The position numbers were made by a program, and so were the translations under genes. Positions 1 through 8,834 of a DNA stretch of 64,000 bases are shown here, piece by piece (positions within the stretch are counted from its first letter, which is position 1; the number at the start of each line of letters is the position of its first letter). Under the pieces are notes generated by a model, which ran no database searches, was not told the origin of the DNA, and saw only the letters and a program-made list of their open reading frames with translations. The DNA comes from Bacteroides acidifaciens (GTDB taxonomy: Bacteria; Bacteroidota; Bacteroidia; Bacteroidales; Bacteroidaceae): positions 1,798,001-1,862,000 of the forward strand of contig NZ_CAEUHO010000001.1 in the NCBI RefSeq assembly GCF_903181435.1, in the 5' to 3' direction.

Positions 1-1021
1 TTTCATTTTCGCAGACCCTATCATGCGTATATATGAGCTTGAGGAGCATATTACCGCCAATGCCGTACAATACCTACGAATTGTTTCAACCGGATTACCG
101 TTCATATTCCTCTCCGCTGCCTTCACCGGAATCTACAATGCAGCAGGACGCAGCAAAGTTCCCTTTTTCATAAGTGGTACGGGATTGGTGCTGAATATAA
201 TCCTCGACCCCCTGTTCATATTCGGATTCGGACTGGGGACAAACGGTGCAGCTTATGCGACCTGGATTTCGGAAGCGAGCGTCTTTCTTATTTTCGTCTA
301 TCAGTTACGCCACAGGGATGCTTTATTGGGTGGTTTTCCATTCTTCACCCGCCTGAAGAAAAAATATACGCACAGAATTTTAAAGCTGGGATTGCCCGTA
401 GCTACTTTAAACACCTTGTTTGCTTTCGTAAACATGTTCCTTTGCCGCACAGCTTCTGAACAAGGCGGACATATCGGACTTATGACTTTCACTACCGGCG
501 GACAGATAGAAGCTATCACTTGGAACACTTCGCAAGGGTTCTCCACTGCACTAAGCGCCTTTATCGCCCAAAACTATGCGGCAGGGCGAATCGAACGAGT
601 GCTCAGAGCCTGGCACACGACCTTATGGATGACAGGTATTTTCGGAACGCTCTGCACACTGCTTTTCGTTTTCTTCGGGAATGAGGTATTTTCTATTTTT
701 GTCCCCGAACAGGCTGCGTATGAAGCCGGTGGTGTGTTCTTGCGTATCGACGGATATTCACAACTCTTCATGATGCTCGAAATCACCATGCAGGGAGTAT
801 TCTATGGCATCGGACGCACGATACCGCCTGCCGTTATCAGTATCGTCTGCAATTATATGCGTATCCCGCTTGCCATCCTGTTTGTACGGATGGGCATGGG
901 AGTAGAAGGCATTTGGTGGGCAGTATGCATCACGACCGTTGCCAAGGGGCTGATTCTTTTAAGCTGGTTTGTCATAATCAGGAAAAAGTGCTTGAGTATC
1001 CCCAGTGCAGCTAAAGGATAG
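1..1021 (+). CDS. MATE family efflux transporter (5' end outside window)
   Basis: Multidrug/toxin extrusion pump of the inner membrane, exchanging drugs or metabolites for Na+ or H+. The frame is open from base 2, so the Met at 23 is internal and the N-terminal part lies before the window; about 340 residues are visible. Many hydrophobic segments are seen, with the MATE-type stretches GIYNAAGRSKVPF and LNIILDPLFIFGFGLGTNGAAYAT typical of the end of the first half, followed by a second set of about six helices. The gene ends with basic residues at 1021. It is monocistronic as far as visible. Family assignment is firm; substrate cannot be told. Confidence 0.88.
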   Translation, partial: FIFADPIMRIYELEEHITANAVQYLRIVSTGLPFIFLSAAFTGIYNAAGRSKVPFFISGTGLVLNIILDPLFIFGFGLGTNGAAYATWISEASVFLIFVYQLRHRDALLGGFPFFTRLKKKYTHRILKLGLPVATLNTLFAFVNMFLCRTASEQGGHIGLMTFTTGGQIEAITWNTSQGFSTALSAFIAQNYAAGRIERVLRAWHTTLWMTGIFGTLCTLLFVFFGNEVFSIFVPEQAAYEAGGVFLRIDGYSQLFMMLEITMQGVFYGIGRTIPPAVISIVCNYMRIPLAILFVRMGMGVEGIWWAVCITTVAKGLILLSWFVIIRKKCLSIPSAAKG

Positions 1022-1105
1022 TTTTGATATCCCTCCTTATTTACGCGCAAAAAGCATCATCCGAGTTATTTTAACTTAAAAAGTACATGCTTGCCAAATA
1101 ATATG

Positions 1106-1113
1106 TATATTTG
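1106..1113 (+). promoter_or_regulatory. Bacteroides -7 element upstream of the OmpA-like lipoprotein gene
   Basis: TATATTTG matches the Bacteroides -7 consensus TAnnTTTG, about 70 nt before the start codon at 1185. No convincing TTTG lies 19-20 bp upstream, so only the -7 half is supported. Confidence 0.4.
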
Positions 1114-1184
1114 CGGTGTTATTTATTATACGATATAATTCGTATAAAACTGTATTTTATTAACCAATAAAAAACGTCAACATT

Positions 1185-1901
1185 ATGAACAAGATGAAAT
1201 TTATGGTTCTCTTCATGAGTATTGCCATGATATTTGGGAGCTGTGGAAGTATGAACAACACTGGTAAAGGTGCTGCTATCGGCGGTGGTTCGGGTGCTGC
1301 ACTAGGTGCAATCCTCGGTGGTGTTATCGGCAAAGGCAAAGGTGCCGCTATCGGTGCTGCCATTGGTACGGCAGTAGGTGCGGGAACTGGTGCTCTTATC
1401 GGCAAAAAGATGGATAAGGCAGCAGCAGAAGCAAAACAAATTGAAGGAGCACAAGTAGAACAGATAACGGACAACAACGGACTGCAAGCCGTAAAAGTCA
1501 CATTCGATTCAGGAATTCTTTTCACAACAGGCAATGCAAATCTGAGTGCTGCCGCTAAGTCTGCTTTAAGCAAATTTGCCAATAATGTGCTCAACCAAAA
1601 CCGCGACATGGACGTATCCATTTATGGATATACCGACAATCAAGGTTGGAAGAACAGTACTGCTGCACAAAGCCAGCAAAAGAACCTGAACCTGTCACAA
1701 GAACGTGCACAGAGCGTATCCAGCTACCTGCTGAGTTGCGGTGTTTCTCCCAACCAGATTAAAGGTGTACAAGGAATGGGCGAAAGCGACCCTGTTGCAA
1801 GCAATGACACTGCAGCCGGACGCGAACAGAACCGCCGTGTAGAAGTTTACATGTACGCTAGCGAACAGATGATTAGAGATGCACAAGCAGCTTCTAATTA
1901 A
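1185..1901 (+). CDS. OmpA-family lipoprotein with glycine-zipper segment
   Basis: Outer-membrane lipoprotein that probably binds peptidoglycan through its C-terminal OmpA domain. A hydrophobic signal ends in a lipobox at FGSC, making Cys20 the lipidated residue. Residues about 28-75 are a Gly/Ala-rich glycine zipper (repeats of GAAIGGGSG and [13 protein letters not shown] type) that can insert in or pack on membranes. The C-terminal half carries the OmpA signature: YGYTDNQG, then [16 protein letters not shown] and [11 protein letters not shown] with NRRVEV. The last 23 bases overlap the start of mtgA, suggesting co-transcription and a shared envelope role. Length 238 aa is normal for YiaD-like proteins. 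Confidence 0.88.
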   Translation: MNKMKFMVLFMSIAMIFGSCGSMNNTGKGAAIGGGSGAALGAILGGVIGKGKGAAIGAAIGTAVGAGTGALIGKKMDKAAAEAKQIEGAQVEQITDNNGLQAVKVTFDSGILFTTGNANLSAAAKSALSKFANNVLNQNRDMDVSIYGYTDNQGWKNSTAAQSQQKNLNLSQERAQSVSSYLLSCGVSPNQIKGVQGMGESDPVASNDTAAGREQNRRVEVYMYASEQMIRDAQAASN

Positions 1902-2619
1902 AAAATTACTGCGTTATACGCGAAACCTGCTGATATTCTTCTTTGCATCGACCTTGCTGACGGTCATAATCTATCGGTTTATGCCGGTTTATATCACTCC
2001 GTTGATGGTCATCCGAAGCGTTCAGCAGATTTTCTCAGGAGATAAACCCACGTGGAAACACACGTGGGTTTCTTTTGATAAGATATCTCCCAGTCTGCCG
2101 ATGGCAGTCATCGCTTCTGAAGACAACCGCTTTGCCGGGCACTGCGGATTCGATTTCGTAGAAATCCAAAAAGCGATGAAAGAGAATGAAACACGCAAAC
2201 GGAAACGGGGTGCAAGCACCATCAGTCAGCAGACAGCCAAGAATGTCTTTTTATGGCCGCAATCTTCGTGGGTACGGAAAGGACTCGAAGTTTATTTCAC
2301 GTTCCTTATCGAAACATTCTGGTCGAAAGAACGAATCATGGAAGTCTATCTCAACTCTATTGAAATGGGAAATGGCATCTACGGAGCGCAAGCTGCCGCA
2401 ACAAACAAATTCGGCACGACAGCCGCCAAACTAACGAAAGGGCAATGCGCCCTCATAGCTGCTACCCTTCCCAATCCGATACGGTTTAACTCGGCGAAGC
2501 CTTCGCCCTACATACTAAAACGGCAAAAACAGATATTACGGTTGATGAACTTGGTTCCCAAGTTCCCGCCGGAAGAGAAAACTACAGAAAAGAAAAGCAA
2601 GAAAAAGAAGAAACGGTAA
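1879..2619 (+). CDS. mtgA: Monofunctional biosynthetic peptidoglycan transglycosylase
   Basis: Polymerises lipid II into glycan strands at the periplasmic face of the inner membrane (GT51 family). One N-terminal membrane anchor (about residues 14-35) is followed by the GT51 domain: the catalytic glutamate E81 in [14 protein letters not shown], the [13 protein letters not shown] motif (about 110-122) and the later [16 protein letters not shown] motif. There is no transpeptidase domain, so it is the monofunctional form (246 aa, normal length). The C-terminus is a lysine-rich tail. The ATG lies inside the end of the preceding lipoprotein gene, in another frame, so translational coupling is likely. 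Confidence 0.93.
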   Translation: MHKQLLIKKLLRYTRNLLIFFFASTLLTVIIYRFMPVYITPLMVIRSVQQIFSGDKPTWKHTWVSFDKISPSLPMAVIASEDNRFAGHCGFDFVEIQKAMKENETRKRKRGASTISQQTAKNVFLWPQSSWVRKGLEVYFTFLIETFWSKERIMEVYLNSIEMGNGIYGAQAAATNKFGTTAAKLTKGQCALIAATLPNPIRFNSAKPSPYILKRQKQILRLMNLVPKFPPEEKTTEKKSKKKKKR

Positions 2620-2651
2620 GCAGATATCGTGACTATTTATATAGAAAAAAG

Positions 2652-2684
2652 AAGGAGCAATGGGAATCTATCCTTTTGCTCCTT
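2652..2684. terminator. Bidirectional terminator between mtgA and the sigma factor gene
   Basis: A 9-bp perfect inverted repeat (AAGGAGCAA at 2652-2660, TTGCTCCTT at 2676-2684) lies between two convergent genes. It is flanked by A-rich sequence on the left and T-rich sequence on the right. Confidence 0.6.
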
Positions 2685-2721
2685 TCATGTCAATAAACTA
2701 GTTTGTATGTGTTATCCTCAT

Positions 2722-3225
2722 TTATACGAAGTCCTTCAGTTCTTGTTGTAAACGTTGGCGCGTGAAGAAAATGCGACTCTTCACTGTTCCTAATGGCAAA
2801 CCTAATTTCTCTGCGATTTCGCGGTATTTAAAGCCGGACACGTGCATGGAGAAAGGCACTTTATACTCTTTGGGCAACGCATTGACAATACGGTGCATTT
2901 CTTTCAAGTCATAAGCACCCTCCGTGCTTTCAAGTCCTGAATCCTGCGGCAGGTTCAAGTGGTAATAATTATCGGTGGGGTCTACGAAAGTCTGGTCACG
3001 GACTATTTTCCGGTAGTTATTAATAAAGATGTTACGCATGATAGTATACATCCATCCCTTGAAATTTGTATCTGGAGCAAATTTATCCTCGTTATCCAAG
3101 GCTTTTAAAGATGTTTCCTGCAACAAATCATTCGCTTCTTCACGATTGGCCGTCAGTTTATAAGCGAAACGAAGCAACTCCTCTTGAACTCCAATTAAAT
3201 CTTTTCTGAAACTTAAACTTTTCAT
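2722..3225 (-). CDS. ECF-type RNA polymerase sigma factor
   Basis: Directs RNA polymerase to a set of stress or envelope promoters. Region 2 is seen at about residues 14-80 (FAYKLTANREEANDLLQETSLKAL, then NFKGWMYTIMRNIFINNYRK). Region 4 is at about 110-160 (LPKEYKVPFSMHVSGFKYREIAEKLGLPLGTVKSRIFFTRQRL), the helix-turn-helix that reads the -35 box. At 167 aa it has no C-terminal extension, and no anti-sigma gene sits next to it. It belongs to the short ECF type common in Bacteroides; its regulon is unknown. Confidence 0.9.
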   Translation of the reverse strand: MKSLSFRKDLIGVQEELLRFAYKLTANREEANDLLQETSLKALDNEDKFAPDTNFKGWMYTIMRNIFINNYRKIVRDQTFVDPTDNYYHLNLPQDSGLESTEGAYDLKEMHRIVNALPKEYKVPFSMHVSGFKYREIAEKLGLPLGTVKSRIFFTRQRLQQELKDFV

Positions 3226-3520
3226 ACTTTAAGGGTTTTATGGTTAATATTTCGTTTTTCTCGTCGGTTACAAGTTTAAGGGTATTTTGCGTCTCATATA
3301 GGGGGATTTCAATCATTTCTTAGGGGTTATTTCTATCAAATGATAGTTTTCGGGTGGTTTCTGATAGTTTTTGGGTGGTATTTGAAGAAAAAGCTCCCAT
3401 TCATTTGCTTAAAAGAATCAAATAGATTACTTTTGGTTAACATTAACCTAATAAATTAAAAGACGATGACGATTGAGATACTGGAACAGTTCTAAGTTCT
3501 TATTATATAATAAAGTGAAG

Positions 3521-3575
3521 GTCAGGATTTCTGTTTAATTTTCATTAAAGAAAAGAGAAGAGTTCCTGACTTTTT
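3521..3575 (+). terminator. Hairpin with T-run, terminator-like
   Basis: GTCAGGA (3521-3527) pairs with TCCTGAC (3564-3570), with an inner TTTTC/GAAAA pairing, and TTTTT follows at once. It is upstream of the DUF4251 gene, so it could end a short leader or small RNA. No matching promoter was confirmed. Confidence 0.35.
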
Positions 3576-3577
3576 CG

Positions 3578-3585
3578 TATATTTG
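3578..3585 (+). promoter_or_regulatory. -7 element of the DUF4251 gene
   Basis: TATATTTG matches TAnnTTTG, 35 bp before the start codon at 3621, giving a short leader. A clear -33 TTTG was not found. Confidence 0.45.
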
Positions 3586-3620
3586 GTTGTTATATATATA
3601 TCAACCTAAATGCAACTGAT

Positions 3621-4115
3621 ATGAAAACGAAGAAACAAATCCTAATGTTGTTACTAGCCTTGCTAGTAGGACTCCCTACCCTTTCAGCTCAAAGTAAAAA
3701 AGAAAAGAAGGAACAGAAGAAAGAAGCTGTGACGAAACTCATCGCATCCGAAAATTACAAAATAGATGTACAGACCGCCCTGCCGATGCGCGGACGTTCC
3801 GTCCCACTGACATCTCCCTACTCACTGGAAATCAGAAATGATTCGGTCATCTCCTACCTGCCTTATTTCGGACGGGCTTACAGCATCCCTTATGGTGGCG
3901 GGGACGGACTGAATTTCAGAGCACCCCTCAAAGAATATACAATGAAAATGGATAAGAAAGGAAATGCCGTCATCCAATTCATCGCCCGGAATCCCGAAGA
4001 CAGATATGAATTCAGGGTAAAAGTGTATCCTAACGGTTCAGCAAGCATTGATGTAAACATGCAGAACCGGCAATCCATCAGTTTTCAGGGAGAGTTGGAT
4101 ATGAAAGACGAATAA
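3621..4115 (+). CDS. DUF4251 domain protein, exported
   Basis: Protein of unknown function typical of Bacteroidales. An N-terminal Sec signal peptide is seen (about residues 1-23, ending TLSAQ), followed by a lysine-rich linker and the DUF4251 domain with its recognisable SPYSLEIRNDSVISYLPYFGRAY and GGDGLNFRAPLKEY stretches. Predicted periplasmic or outer-membrane-associated. It ends 9 bp from the convergent TRIC gene. Family recognition is good; no activity can be inferred. Confidence 0.8.
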   Translation: MKTKKQILMLLLALLVGLPTLSAQSKKEKKEQKKEAVTKLIASENYKIDVQTALPMRGRSVPLTSPYSLEIRNDSVISYLPYFGRAYSIPYGGGDGLNFRAPLKEYTMKMDKKGNAVIQFIARNPEDRYEFRVKVYPNGSASIDVNMQNRQSISFQGELDMKDE

Positions 4116-4124
4116 GGGTTGTCG

Positions 4125-4763
4125 TCACTCTTCTTTTATCTCCTCTTTTATCTCATCGCCACCTTTTAATATAGGCAGGCAGATGTGATATTTTACAGCC
4201 AGGATGCGGGTCAGGAATACAGCCGACCCGCCGGTTAGCTGGCATCCGTATGGCTCAAGTCCCGCGACATCGCAAAGCCAGTAGGCAATACCACCTACCA
4301 CACAAGCCATTGCATAAATTTCTTTTCGGAATATCAAGGGGATTTCATTGATAAAGACATCACGCATCACGCCGCCTGCCGCTCCCGTGATACTGCCCAT
4401 AATGATTGCCACCCAGAAAGGATACCCCAAGGCAATGCTCTTGCCCACACCTACCACAGTGAACAATGCCAGCCCGATACTGTCGAAAATAAAAAATGTA
4501 TTGTTGAGCCGGATAAGCCAACGTCCGAAGCAGATAACCCACACCAGAGCCAGCCCCGTACAAATCAGATAAATGGGGTCTGTCATCCACCCGGGGGTAA
4601 CATCAAGCAGGACATCACGGATAGTACCGCCACCGATAGCCGTGGCAAGTCCGACAACATAGGCTCCGAACCAGTCGAAACGCTTCGCCGAAGCCAGCCG
4701 GATACCACTAATTGCAAAGGCAAATGTGCCTATAAAATCAAGAATTTGAACGAATGTGGGCAT
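4125..4763 (-). CDS. Trimeric intracellular cation channel (TRIC/UPF0126) family membrane protein
   Basis: Inner-membrane protein of the TRIC family (formerly UPF0126, YicG/YadS-like), homotrimeric K+-permeable channels in characterised members. Two repeats of the family are visible, each with a Gly-rich helix break: LATAIGGGTIRDVLLD near residue 50 and IMGSITGAAGGVMRDVFINE near 120. About seven membrane segments. The ORF could start 10 codons earlier at 4793, but MPTFVQILDF at 4763 fits the family N-terminus and usual length (about 205-212 aa). The physiological role in bacteria is unsettled. Confidence 0.85.
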   Translation of the reverse strand: MPTFVQILDFIGTFAFAISGIRLASAKRFDWFGAYVVGLATAIGGGTIRDVLLDVTPGWMTDPIYLICTGLALVWVICFGRWLIRLNNTFFIFDSIGLALFTVVGVGKSIALGYPFWVAIIMGSITGAAGGVMRDVFINEIPLIFRKEIYAMACVVGGIAYWLCDVAGLEPYGCQLTGGSAVFLTRILAVKYHICLPILKGGDEIKEEIKEE

Positions 4764-4855
4764 ATATTTGTTATTTTGTATGCAAAGTAACAAATAAATT
4801 CCGTAAGAAAATGTACATTTGCTTCACGAATTAAACCGAATATGATAGAAACAAG

Positions 4856-5941
4856 ATGAAAATAACAATTGTTGCCGGGGCACGCCCCAATTTCATGAAG
4901 ATAGCTCCCATTACACGCGCTATTGAAGCCGCACGGGCGCTGGGTAAAAGTATCTCCTACCGACTGGTCTACACGGGCAGAAAAGAGGATACGAGTCTGG
5001 ACGCTTCTCTCTTTTCGGACCTCGACATGAAGGCTCCCGATGTATATCTGGGAGTGGAAAGCAGTAATCCAACGAGTTTGACAGCAGGAATCATGGTAGC
5101 GTTCGAACAGGAGCTGACCGAGAACCCTGCACACGTTGTTCTTGTTGTGGACGACCTCACCGCAACGATGAGTTGCGCTATCGTTGCCAAGAAACAAGGA
5201 ATCAAGGTGGCGCACCTTGTGGCCGGAACCCGCTCTTTCGACATGAAGATGCCGAAAGAAGTGAACCGCATGATTACGGACGGACTGTCCGACTACTTGT
5301 TCACAGCCGGCATGGTCGCCAACCGTAATCTGAATCAGACGGGTACGGAAAGCGAAAATGTATATTATGTAGGCAACATCCTCATAGATGCTATCCGTTA
5401 CAACCGCAACCGGCTACTCAAACCGATATGGTTCTCCGTATTGGGACTCCAGGAAGGCAATTATCTCCTGCTCACCCTCAACCGTCGCGTCTTGCTCAAT
5501 GACAAAGAGAATCTGCGGCAACTGATGGAAACATTGATTGAGAAATCTGCCGGCATGCCTATCGTAGCGCCATTGCACACGTATGTACGCAACGCGATTA
5601 AGGAACTGGGCATCGAAGCCCCTAACTTGCATATCATGCCACCACAGAATTACCTATTCTTCGGTTATCTGATTAATAAGGCGAAAGGGATTGTCACCGA
5701 CTCCGGCAATGTCGCCGAAGAAGCAACTTTCCTGGGTATCCCTTGCATTACTCTCAATACGTACGCCGAGCATCCCGAGACATGGCGCATGGGAACCAAC
5801 GAGCTTGTCGGAGAAGACCCGGCTCTGCTCGCCAAAGCAATGGACACACTGATGAAAGGCGAATGGAAGCGCGGTGAACTCCCCGAACGTTGGGACGGAC
5901 GGACCGCAGAGCGTATCGTACAGATTCTATCAAGCAAATAA
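4856..5941 (+). CDS. WecB-like UDP-GlcNAc 2-epimerase fold protein, active site altered
   Basis: Resembles the non-hydrolysing UDP-GlcNAc 2-epimerase (GT-B fold) over its full 361 aa: VAGARPNFMKIAP at the N-terminus, the AIVAKKQGIKVAHLVAG region, YYVGNILIDAI, and TDSGNVAEEATFLGIPCITL near 290-310. In E. coli WecB the key residues are Asp95, Glu117, Glu131 and His213. Here the equivalents appear to be D100 (kept), V122 (Glu lost, HLVAG instead of HVEAG), E135 (kept) and N209 (His lost, TLNRR instead of TGHRR). It may therefore use another nucleotide sugar or have lost classic epimerase activity. No surface-polysaccharide genes lie beside it. Confidence 0.8.
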   Translation: MKITIVAGARPNFMKIAPITRAIEAARALGKSISYRLVYTGRKEDTSLDASLFSDLDMKAPDVYLGVESSNPTSLTAGIMVAFEQELTENPAHVVLVVDDLTATMSCAIVAKKQGIKVAHLVAGTRSFDMKMPKEVNRMITDGLSDYLFTAGMVANRNLNQTGTESENVYYVGNILIDAIRYNRNRLLKPIWFSVLGLQEGNYLLLTLNRRVLLNDKENLRQLMETLIEKSAGMPIVAPLHTYVRNAIKELGIEAPNLHIMPPQNYLFFGYLINKAKGIVTDSGNVAEEATFLGIPCITLNTYAEHPETWRMGTNELVGEDPALLAKAMDTLMKGEWKRGELPERWDGRTAERIVQILSSK

Positions 5942-5999
5942 CAATCACCTTACTTGCCCTATGCTGTCAAGTGTAGGGCAAGTTGTTTCAACATGCCTT

Positions 6000-6093
6000 G
6001 AAACAAAGTGTTTCACACCGAGAAACAAAGTGTTTCATTACTTGAAACAAACAGTTTCAATAGGTGAAACAAATAGTTTCAACGGATGAAACT
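6000..6093. repeat. 22-bp-period array of small palindromes
   Basis: GAAAC begins at 6000, 6022, 6044, 6066 and 6088, an exact 22-bp period. Each full unit is a 16-bp imperfect palindrome (GAAACAAAGTGTTTCA or a close variant) plus a 6-nt spacer that differs each time. The last unit is partial, and a degenerate GTTTCA lies just upstream near 5985. It sits between the wecB-like gene and the DUF5686 promoter. Confidence 0.85.
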
Positions 6094-6226
6094 AAATCAG
6101 GAACTAGTTGTTAAATATATATGACCAAGGCTAACTTATTTGAGCATTGGGCAATATACGCTTGTAAACAACCAAAAACGATGGGTAAAAAAAGTTATAT
6201 ATTCTCTCACACTGAGAGTTATTTGT

Positions 6227-6234
6227 TAACTTTG
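6227..6234 (+). promoter_or_regulatory. -7 element that decides the start of the DUF5686 gene
   Basis: TAACTTTG matches TAnnTTTG exactly and is 19 bp before the ATG at 6253. It lies inside the longer open frame that begins at 6121, which argues that 6253 is the real start. Confidence 0.5.
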
Positions 6235-6252
6235 CACCCTACTACGAACGTT

Positions 6253-8829
6253 ATGAGACAACGATATAACAAAATACTTATACTGCTCTTACTTGTATTG
6301 GCAGCTTCAAATGCGTTTGCACAGCAAATTAAAGGGGTAGTTACTGATTCAGTGACACATGAACCATTGATGTATATTTCCGTCTATTATCAGGAAAAAA
6401 GAGATATGGGTACTATCACCAATATCGACGGAGAATATAACCTCGATGCCCGCAGAAACGGTGGAACGCTTGTATTCTCTGCTGTCGGCTATATCAGCAA
6501 GACAGTTAAAGTCCACTATGCCAATCAGACCGTCAACGTTCAGTTGGCTCCGGATAATGTACTCCTGAATGAAGTTGTCGTAAAACCCAAGAAAGAAAAA
6601 TACTCCCGTAAGAACAATCCGGCAGTCGAATTCATGAAGAAGGTCATCGAGCACAAGAAGGCGCAAGTCCTCGAAGTGAACGACTATTATCAGTACGACA
6701 AGTACGAGAAGATGAAAATGTCTATCAACGACCTCACGCCGGAGAAACTCGAAAAAGGCATCTACAAGAAATATGCCTTCCTCAAAGACCAGGTGGAAGT
6801 GTCGGAAACAACGAATAAGTTGATTCTTCCGATTTCCGTACAGGAGACGGCTTCGCAGACCATCTATCGCAAAGACCCCGAAAGCAAGAAAACCATTATC
6901 AAAGGAAAGAACTCCAACGGTATCGAAGAATTTTTCTCAACGGGAGATATGCTCGGCACAGTCTTGAAGGATGTCTTTGCTGATATTAATATTTACGATG
7001 ATGACATTCGCCTGCTCCAACAACGTTTCGTAAGCCCTATCGGCAGTAACGCCATTTCTTTTTATAAGTATTATCTGATGGACACATTGATGGTGGACAA
7101 GCGCGAATGCGTGCACCTGACTTTCGTTCCACAGAATTCGCAGGATTTCGGATTTACCGGACATCTGTACGTACTGAACGATTCTACGTATGCCGTACAG
7201 AAATGTACGATGAACCTGCCCAAAAAGACCGGAGTAAACTTCGTCAACCGTATGGACATCGTGCAGCAGTACGAACAGCTGCCAAACGGCAACTGGGTAT
7301 TGTCCGACGACAATATGACCGTAGACCTTTCATGGAATTCCAACAAAACGGCAGGCGGACTGCAGGTGGAACGAATCACTAAATACAGCGATTACAAGTT
7401 CGACCCTATCGAGCAACGGCTTTTCCGGTTGAAAGGAAGCGTGATAAAGGAAGCGGATATGCTTTCAAAAAGCGATGAATACTGGGCAAGTGTCCGCCAG
7501 GTGCCGCTGACAAAGAAAGAAAGTACGATGGATATATTCGTCAACCGTCTCGAACAGATTCCGGGATTCAAGTACATCATCTTCGGAGCTAAAGCCCTGA
7601 TTGAGAACTTTGTGGAAACAGGAAGCAAGGGACGTCCGAGCAAAGTAGACATCGGGCCTATCAACACCATGATTTCGAGCAACTACATCGACGGAACCCG
7701 TTTCCGGTTGAGCGGTATGACTACGGCGCATTTCGACAAGCATTGGTTCTTGAGCGGTTACGGTGCATACGGTCTGAAAGACGAGCGGTGGAAATATAGC
7801 GGTACGCTGACTTATTCGTTCAACAAGCGTGATTATGTAGTCTGGGAATTCCCGAAACATTATATTTCGGCAACTTACAGTTATGATGTAATGTCGCCAA
7901 TGGACAAATTCCTGTTTACAGACAAGGATAATATCTTCCTGTCACTAAAAACGACAACGGTAGACCAAATGTCTTATATGCGTGACGCGACCGTCAACTA
8001 TGAACTCGAAACGCTTACAGGTTTCGGAGTGAAAGCGATGCTCCGCCACCGTAACGACGAACCTACCGGAAAACTGGAATATCTGCGCAACGATGCTGCA
8101 CAAACACGTGTGCATGACGTTACGACCACCGAAGCAAGCCTGACATTGCGCTATGCTCCGGGTGAATCATTTGTCAATTCCAAACAGCGCCGCGTGCCGG
8201 TATCGCTGGATGCTCCTATCTTTACGCTGACTCATGCAATGGGATTTAAAGGGGTATTGGGCGGAGAATACAATTTCAACCGCACGGAAGCCAGTGTATG
8301 GAAACGTCTTTGGCTTCCCGCATCCTGGGGAAAAATAGATTGTAGCTTAAAAGCAGGTGCAGAATGGAATACTGTTCCTTTTCCGCTGTTGATTCTGCCG
8401 GAAGCCAATTTATCATACATCACTCAGCGGGAAACGTTCAACCTTATCAATAACATGGAATTCTTGAACGACCGTTTCGCTTCCCTATCCTTGTCTTACG
8501 ACATGAATGGAAAGCTATTCAACCGTATTCCACTTATCAAGAACTTGAAATGGAGAGAGATGTTCCGTGTCCGCGCATTGTGGGGCACACTGACGGACAA
8601 GAATAACCCGTTCAAGAGCAGCAACCCCGATTTGTTCCGGTTCCCGACACGCGACGGCAAGTTTACCAGCTTCGTGATGGACCCGAAAGTGCCGTATGTC
8701 GAAGCAAGTGTCGGCATCTACAACATTTTCAAGTTGCTACATATTGAATATGTACATCGTTTCACTTACCGTGACAATCCGGGTATTAACAAGAATGGTA
8801 TCCGTTTCATGGTATTAATGGTATTCTAA
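6253..8829 (+). CDS. DUF5686 outer-membrane protein with carboxypeptidase-regulatory-like domain
   Basis: Predicted outer-membrane protein of 858 aa. The order is: signal peptide (about residues 1-24, ending NAFAQ), then a CarboxypepD_reg-like/CNA-B-like plug domain (IKGVVTDSVTHEPLMYISVYY...NIDGEYNLDA...LVFSAVGYISKTV, about 25-110), then DUF5686 with many alternating beta segments (for example LTYSFNKRDYVVWEF and SLKAGAEWNTVPFPLLILP) ending in a typical C-terminal strand, RFMVLMVF. This resembles a TonB-plug-like N-terminus on a beta-barrel, but no TonB box is evident. The frame extends to 6121; the promoter and the signal peptide both favour 6253. Confidence 0.85.
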   Translation: MRQRYNKILILLLLVLAASNAFAQQIKGVVTDSVTHEPLMYISVYYQEKRDMGTITNIDGEYNLDARRNGGTLVFSAVGYISKTVKVHYANQTVNVQLAPDNVLLNEVVVKPKKEKYSRKNNPAVEFMKKVIEHKKAQVLEVNDYYQYDKYEKMKMSINDLTPEKLEKGIYKKYAFLKDQVEVSETTNKLILPISVQETASQTIYRKDPESKKTIIKGKNSNGIEEFFSTGDMLGTVLKDVFADINIYDDDIRLLQQRFVSPIGSNAISFYKYYLMDTLMVDKRECVHLTFVPQNSQDFGFTGHLYVLNDSTYAVQKCTMNLPKKTGVNFVNRMDIVQQYEQLPNGNWVLSDDNMTVDLSWNSNKTAGGLQVERITKYSDYKFDPIEQRLFRLKGSVIKEADMLSKSDEYWASVRQVPLTKKESTMDIFVNRLEQIPGFKYIIFGAKALIENFVETGSKGRPSKVDIGPINTMISSNYIDGTRFRLSGMTTAHFDKHWFLSGYGAYGLKDERWKYSGTLTYSFNKRDYVVWEFPKHYISATYSYDVMSPMDKFLFTDKDNIFLSLKTTTVDQMSYMRDATVNYELETLTGFGVKAMLRHRNDEPTGKLEYLRNDAAQTRVHDVTTTEASLTLRYAPGESFVNSKQRRVPVSLDAPIFTLTHAMGFKGVLGGEYNFNRTEASVWKRLWLPASWGKIDCSLKAGAEWNTVPFPLLILPEANLSYITQRETFNLINNMEFLNDRFASLSLSYDMNGKLFNRIPLIKNLKWREMFRVRALWGTLTDKNNPFKSSNPDLFRFPTRDGKFTSFVMDPKVPYVEASVGIYNIFKLLHIEYVHRFTYRDNPGINKNGIRFMVLMVF

Positions 8830-8834
8830 GAATT

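Larger units (their letters stand above)
3226..3620. other. Intergenic region upstream of the DUF4251 gene
   Basis: This 395-bp AT-rich stretch between divergent genes has no supported ORF. It holds a hairpin followed by T5 (3521-3575) and a -7 element (3578-3585), described separately. A near-repeat, TTTCTGATAG / TTTTTGGGTGGT, is seen around 3340-3385. Confidence 0.5.

Noticed and set aside
4730..5215. 161-aa minus-strand ORF over the WecB-like gene
   Set aside because: Cys/His-rich nonsense translation, fully inside a gene with clear homology.
6000..6093. CRISPR-like array
   Set aside because: Spacers are only 6 nt, repeats are 16-bp palindromes, and no cas genes are present. It is a binding-site-like repeat array.
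6121..6252. Longer start for the DUF5686 gene
   Set aside because: It would place 44 residues before a clean signal peptide and put the -7 element inside the coding region.
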